Source: Alphaproteobacteria bacterium
GTDB taxonomy: Bacteria > Pseudomonadota > Alphaproteobacteria > Micavibrionales > Micavibrionaceae
NCBI GenBank assembly: GCA_021775915.1
Contig: JAJFGW010000001.1
Location: 1-54,968 of the forward strand
Direction of reading: 5' to 3'
DNA: 54,968 nt
The notes under the pieces were generated by a model. The model saw only the letters and a program-made list of their open reading frames with translations, was not told where the DNA came from and ran no database searches. Of the stretch, positions 51,488 to 54,968 are shown piece by piece; the stretch's first letter is position 1; each line of letters starts with the position of its first letter. Position numbers and translations under genes: made by a program.

Positions 51488-52086
51488 GCTATTTCTTTAT
51501 GTTGTTTTTCGTTCCACTGGTCAGACGCTGCCATAAAATTGCGAACAATATCTAGGCCGTATGGGGTCATAGTTGACTCTGGATGGAATTGCAAACCATA
51601 AATCGGGAAATCTTTATGTTTTATCCCCATAACGATGTTCTCATCATCGGTGCGAGCCGTGACCTGTAGTGGAGAGTTGGCTGCCAGATCAATCATAAGG
51701 GAGTGGTAGCGCGCTCCTGCCAACGGGTTAGGCAATCCCATAAAAAGTTCATCTGCGTTATGTTCGATAATACTGGTCTTGCCATGGTAAGGTTGCGGCG
51801 CGCGGATTGTTTGCCCGCCAAATTGTTCGCCGATACATTGATGTCCCAGACATATTCCAAGAAGGGGTATGCGCCCGGCAAAATGCCGGATTAGTGAATT
51901 GCAAATTCCTGCCTCTTTCGGTGTGCAGGGGCCGGGTGAAAGGATAATCGCTTCTGGCGCTAAAGTTTCAATTTCTTCAATTGTTATTTCGTTATTGCGC
52001 ACCACTTGTCTTTCGCGCCCCAGTTTTCCGACATAGCGCGCGAGGTTGTAAACAAATGAATCGTAATTATCGATGAGTAAGATCAT
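51484..52086 (-). CDS. pabA: aminodeoxychorismate/anthranilate synthase glutamine amidotransferase subunit
   Basis: The 200-residue class I glutamine amidotransferase supplies ammonia to PabB. Cys79 in LLGICLGHQ, His168 and Glu170 in QFHPES form the triad, and LIDNYDSFVYNLARY is the conserved start. PabA and TrpG are hard to separate by sequence and one protein can serve both pathways. It sits between pabB and pabC with 4-base overlaps on both sides. Confidence 0.92.
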   Translation of the reverse strand: MILLIDNYDSFVYNLARYVGKLGRERQVVRNNEITIEEIETLAPEAIILSPGPCTPKEAGICNSLIRHFAGRIPLLGICLGHQCIGEQFGGQTIRAPQPYHGKTSIIEHNADELFMGLPNPLAGARYHSLMIDLAANSPLQVTARTDDENIVMGIKHKDFPIYGLQFHPESTMTPYGLDIVRNFMAASDQWNEKQHKEIA

Positions 52087-53480
52087 CCGGTTTTTTTCTT
52101 TGTTAATTCTGTGATGTCAAAGCTTTTAAATATAGCCTCGGCCTTGGTCAGTGTTTCATCATATTCATCGCCCGGTTTTGAGTCTGCGACAATGCCGCCA
52201 CCGACATTAAAGCTGACACTTGCTCCATCATAAACCAGTGTGCGAATGGCTACGTTCGTATCCATGGTGCCGTCAAAACCGATATAGCCCATCGACCCGC
52301 AATAAGGGCCGCGGCGCTTTTGTTCCAGCTCTTCAATGATCTCCATAGCCCGAACTTTCGGTGTGCCGGTAATAGAGCCGCCGGGAAAGCAGGACTGCAG
52401 TAGATCAACAGGGCTTTGGTCTGCGCGCAGCGTGCCTTTAATTGTTGAAACAAGGTGGTGCACTTTGGCGAAGCTTTCAAGTTTGCAAAGCTGAGGTACT
52501 TCAATCGAATGGTCTTCGCAGGTTTTGGATAGATCGTTACGCAGCAAATCAACAATCATGACGTTCTCAGCGCGGTCTTTTTCGCTGTTCTCTAATTGGT
52601 TGCGGTAGAACTGATCAACGGCTTCTTCGAGGCTGCGTTTTTGTGTGCCTTTGATAGGGCGTGTTTCAACCGCGCGGTCTTTAACAAAAAGAAAACGTTC
52701 GGGCGATGCGGAGGCCAGTTTAACGCTGCCAAAATTCATAAAGGTAGAAAACGGCGCAGCATTGATTTCCCGCAATGTCATGTAATGGGCGTAAGGGTTA
52801 AAATTGTGTGGCAGAGCTGCTTCAAATCTTTGTGACATATTGGCCTGAAAAACATCGCCTGCATAAATATAATCAATGACGCGTTGTACGGCTTGTTCAT
52901 ATTGGTCGCGGGTATGAGATGAGGCCCATTCTTCCACATTACTTTCTCCTGCAAGGGAGGAGGCGGAGGTTAATTTTAGAAAATGAAGTTGTCTGGTTTT
53001 GGCCTCATGCTCGTTTGCCGCATGAACCATAAACCAGCCCTTTTTCTCGCGGTGGTCATAGGCAAAAACCTGATCGTAAATACCCACGGCCATGTCCGGC
53101 ATGGACGGGTTGTCTTCTGTTTCTTCCGGCAGGTTTTCCAGTGACCGCGCCAGATCATAACCAAAAAATCCGGCAGCGCCGCCTTGAAATGGTGGCAGGT
53201 TGTCATTGCTTTCTCTATCCAGCCCGTAAAGCTCAAGTCGCTCTTTGACAATATCAAAGGGCTGACCGTCAAAGGAAAGCTGGTTTTGATTGTTGGTGAC
53301 GGTGATTTTGCCGTTTTTTGATTCAATCGTTTCAAGGGGGTGAAAAGCAATAAAACTATAGCGGCTAAGCTCATGCTCTGTATCGGCGCTGTCAAACAAC
53401 AGGCTGTAAGGCTGCTGCGCTAAAGGAGCAAAAAGCTCATGCGGCTTCCGATTATGCGCTGTAAAGCTATATAATTTCAT
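52083..53480 (-). CDS. pabB: aminodeoxychorismate synthase component I
   Basis: The 465-residue chorismate-using enzyme makes 4-amino-4-deoxychorismate for folate. The C-terminal half has YIYAGDVFQANMSQRF, SPERFL, the PIKGT motif with Lys277 (Lys rather than the Ala of TrpE, which marks PabB), RAENVMIVDLLRNDL, CFPGGSITGTPK and GYIGFDGTMDTNVAIRT. The N-terminal half has GGAAGFFGYDL. CAGGGAC lies before the ATG. First gene of the compact pabB-pabA-pabC operon. Confidence 0.95.
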   Translation of the reverse strand: MKLYSFTAHNRKPHELFAPLAQQPYSLLFDSADTEHELSRYSFIAFHPLETIESKNGKITVTNNQNQLSFDGQPFDIVKERLELYGLDRESNDNLPPFQGGAAGFFGYDLARSLENLPEETEDNPSMPDMAVGIYDQVFAYDHREKKGWFMVHAANEHEAKTRQLHFLKLTSASSLAGESNVEEWASSHTRDQYEQAVQRVIDYIYAGDVFQANMSQRFEAALPHNFNPYAHYMTLREINAAPFSTFMNFGSVKLASASPERFLFVKDRAVETRPIKGTQKRSLEEAVDQFYRNQLENSEKDRAENVMIVDLLRNDLSKTCEDHSIEVPQLCKLESFAKVHHLVSTIKGTLRADQSPVDLLQSCFPGGSITGTPKVRAMEIIEELEQKRRGPYCGSMGYIGFDGTMDTNVAIRTLVYDGASVSFNVGGGIVADSKPGDEYDETLTKAEAIFKSFDITELTKKKTG

Positions 53481-53559
53481 TTTTTCTGTCCCTGAACAGC
53501 GCTATTTATCGCTTTTTAGGCCGTTTTACGCAACTAAAAATTATTTGAAGAGAACTGTC

Positions 53560-53588
53560 TTGACATAATTTAATGCGATGACTACAAC
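53560..53588 (+). promoter_or_regulatory. sigma70-type promoter upstream of an unknown gene
   Basis: TTGACA (53560-53565), a 17-base spacer and TACAAC (53583-53588), 34 bases before the ATG at 53623. An ATG inside the spacer at 53578 is therefore unlikely to be the translation start. Confidence 0.65.
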
Positions 53589-53622
53589 ATTGATGCAGAC
53601 TTTGTTTTCAAGGAGGCCAACA

Positions 53623-54321
53623 ATGAGTGAACCAATTAAGCTGTATTATCAGGGAATGCGTGAAGCGTTATTAGACCTTGATAAGAAAGGACAGTTGTCA
53701 GCCCTGAAGAGGGTTCAAAATAGATTAGATACGGCAAAAGCTGAATTGGACGCCAGAGAAGATTTTAAACGTTTAACCGCAGCTTCAAATACACTTGAAC
53801 AAATAAAGGCATTCGACGCTTTATCTCAGGAAGCAAAAAACCTTTGCGAATTTTATTCTATGGAGAAGAAGGAAGTCGCGTCTCTTTCCTTTTTCCTTTA
53901 CGCACACTCTAAATATGAAGAAGTTCGTCAGGAAATGCAGGGAGTGGTTGATGACTTTATTGCAGAACATTTTAGCGAAGAGCGCTTGTCAGATCCTGTA
54001 GAAGAAATAGATTTATATCATGACCTTTTATACCTGTCGACATTCGGAGGAGAAATGACCGAGGAAAGGCCAAATATTTGTGATCTGGCTTATGAATTTA
54101 ATGTTTGTAATGGAGATAAATACAAACCGGCCATTCCCTGGAAACGAATGAGAACCCTGTTTGAGAGTGGGCTGACAAAGGAATACTGTAATAAAACAAT
54201 CGAGAATAATTTAACAGATATAGGGGCTGCGGTTCTTGTCCGGTTGAATGAGCGGTTTGGGCCGCCAGCAGCAGCAAAATGCTTTACACAAAAAGTCTCT
54301 ACTGGTCCGGTCCAGCCTTAG
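53623..54321 (+). CDS. unknown helical cytoplasmic protein
   Basis: A 232-residue protein that I do not recognise. The first 110 residues are helical and rich in Lys/Glu/Leu (ALKRVQNRLDTAKAELDARE), the middle has an acidic helix (VEEIDLYHDLLYL), and the C-terminus has WKRMRTLFESGLTKEYCNKTIE. No signal peptide or membrane segment. AAGGAGG lies 6 bases before the ATG at 53623, which is far better than the ATG at 53578. Convergent with the DinG-like gene. Confidence 0.75.
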   Translation: MSEPIKLYYQGMREALLDLDKKGQLSALKRVQNRLDTAKAELDAREDFKRLTAASNTLEQIKAFDALSQEAKNLCEFYSMEKKEVASLSFFLYAHSKYEEVRQEMQGVVDDFIAEHFSEERLSDPVEEIDLYHDLLYLSTFGGEMTEERPNICDLAYEFNVCNGDKYKPAIPWKRMRTLFESGLTKEYCNKTIENNLTDIGAAVLVRLNERFGPPAAAKCFTQKVSTGPVQP

Positions 54322-54326
54322 TAAAG

Positions 54327-54968
54327 TTACGTGGAAATAAAGGCGCTTATTTCTTTGACCGCCTCTGCCAGCCCCAATTTCTGGACTTCTACGTCTTCAG
54401 GGAAAGCGCCGTGCAGCTTTGAAGGCAGGCCGGAATCGAGCATCACAAATACGCCTTTGTCGTTGTTGCTGCGGATCAGGCGGCCATAGGCCTGGCGTAG
54501 TTTCAGGCGAGTCATCATCTCGTCATAGCGCCGCCCGCCAAATTTTTCGCGTCTTGCCTTGTGCAATATATTTGGTCGTGGCCATGGCACGCGGTCATAA
54601 ACCAGCATCCGTAAGGACTCGCCGGGGACATCAATGCCGTCGCGCACCGCATCGGTTCCGAGCAGGCAAGCATGAATTTCTTCACGGAAAATATCGACCA
54701 GCGTGCCGGTATCCATATCATCCATATGCTGGGCGTAAAGAGACAGCCCCGCATTTTCCAGCGGTTCAATAATGCGGCTGCGTACGGCTTTAAGGCGCTG
54801 GATCGCGGTAAATAATCCGAGCGCGCCGCCGCCGGAGGCCTTGAATAATTCGCGGTAGGCGGACGCCACTTGCCCGACATCATTTTTGTTTACATCATCG
54901 ATGACAAATATTTTTGTCTGGTCAGCGTAATTAAACGGCGAATTTTCCGTGAATTGTACAGCGTCAGG
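54327..54968 (-). CDS. DinG-type ATP-dependent DNA helicase, C-terminal part (cut by window edge)
   Basis: The frame runs through the window end, so the 5' part is missing. The visible 214 residues begin PDAVQFTENSPFNYADQ, continue through FKASGGGALGLFTAIQRL, LLGTDAVRDGIDVPGE (motif V region), VYDRVPWPRPN and QAYGRLIRSNNDKGVFVMLD (motif VI). These are the C-terminal helicase motifs of the superfamily 2 DinG/XPD group found in alphaproteobacteria. Its Fe-S cluster region would be outside the window. A GTG at 54869 is an internal valine, not a start. Confidence 0.88.
   Translation of the reverse strand, partial: PDAVQFTENSPFNYADQTKIFVIDDVNKNDVGQVASAYRELFKASGGGALGLFTAIQRLKAVRSRIIEPLENAGLSLYAQHMDDMDTGTLVDIFREEIHACLLGTDAVRDGIDVPGESLRMLVYDRVPWPRPNILHKARREKFGGRRYDEMMTRLKLRQAYGRLIRSNNDKGVFVMLDSGLPSKLHGAFPEDVEVQKLGLAEAVKEISAFIST

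Noticed and set aside
53578-53622. ATG at 53578 as start of the 54-kb unknown gene
   Set aside because: It lies within the promoter spacer, while the ATG at 53623 has AAGGAGG at proper distance.
54867-54869. GTG as start of a short 180-residue protein
   Set aside because: The frame continues upstream to the window edge with helicase sequence (PDAVQFTENSPF...), so this is the 3' part of a longer gene.
1-54968. CRISPR arrays, insertion sequences, prophage, toxin-antitoxin pairs, tRNA or rRNA genes
   Set aside because: I looked through all intergenic spaces and found no repeat-spacer pattern, transposase, integrase, phage structural gene or RNA gene.

Overview
The window is a gene-dense chromosomal segment of moderate G+C with AT-rich intergenic spaces, most likely from a deep-branching, free-living alphaproteobacterium. 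Supporting signs are the block erpA | dgt - SPOR protein - nagZ - scpA - scpB - tatA - tatB - tatC, the block zapE - mdh - sucC - sucD - sucA - sucB, an IalB-family secreted protein, and alphaproteobacterial-type repeat palindromes. I see no rRNA, tRNA, CRISPR array, insertion sequence, integrase or prophage.

Region 1 (1-12.9 kb). A KAS III-type ketosynthase converges on a minus-strand operon: acyl-CoA ligase (fadD-like), GNAT acetyltransferase, amidase, an AdoMet-decarboxylase (SpeD-like) protein and a small SET-domain protein with a post-SET cysteine cluster. Divergent from the operon is an alternative oxidase, followed by minus-strand ftsH and a PlsC-type acyltransferase. Then come an IalB-like protein, a tandem pair of secreted paralogues, and a PKMT-type methyltransferase.

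Region 2 (12.9-21.9 kb). A 389-base spacer separates the methyltransferase from an 1123-residue autotransporter. The autotransporter passenger has no lysine or arginine for about 635 residues. A strong terminator and repeat palindromes follow. Two lipoproteins, exonuclease III, a TPR-methyltransferase, a truncated haemoglobin and erpA complete the region.

Region 3 (22-30.3 kb). This is the conserved dgt - SPOR - nagZ - scpAB - tatABC - zapE run with many start/stop overlaps, followed by a DUF2336 protein. The divergent erpA and dgt promoters place their -10 boxes 5-6 bases from the start codons, so both mRNAs look leaderless.

Region 4 (30.3-45 kb). The TCA genes mdh, sucC, sucD, sucA and sucB keep their usual order, but every junction carries unfamiliar genes. 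These are a 707-residue coiled-coil protein, a lytic-transglycosylase-like protein that separates sucC from sucD, three tandem paralogues between sucD and sucA, and a membrane protein with an HEAGH motif plus a zinc-ribbon protein between sucA and sucB. The mdh gene is of the cytosolic 'type 2' class, not the LDH-like class usual in alphaproteobacteria.

Region 5 (45-55 kb). Two divergent deaminases come first, one resembling yeast cytosine deaminase and one with a decayed second deaminase domain. They are followed by a ChaN/EreA-like protein, a small ribbon-helix-helix-like protein, a DUF1493 carrier-like protein, a nitroreductase, unknown genes, the pabB-pabA-pabC operon for p-aminobenzoate, and the 3' part of a DinG-type helicase cut by the window edge.

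No single known defence or secretion system is present. The best candidates for undescribed biology are the SET/SpeD operon, the base-free autotransporter next to a PKMT-like enzyme, and the three-paralogue family inside the TCA cluster.
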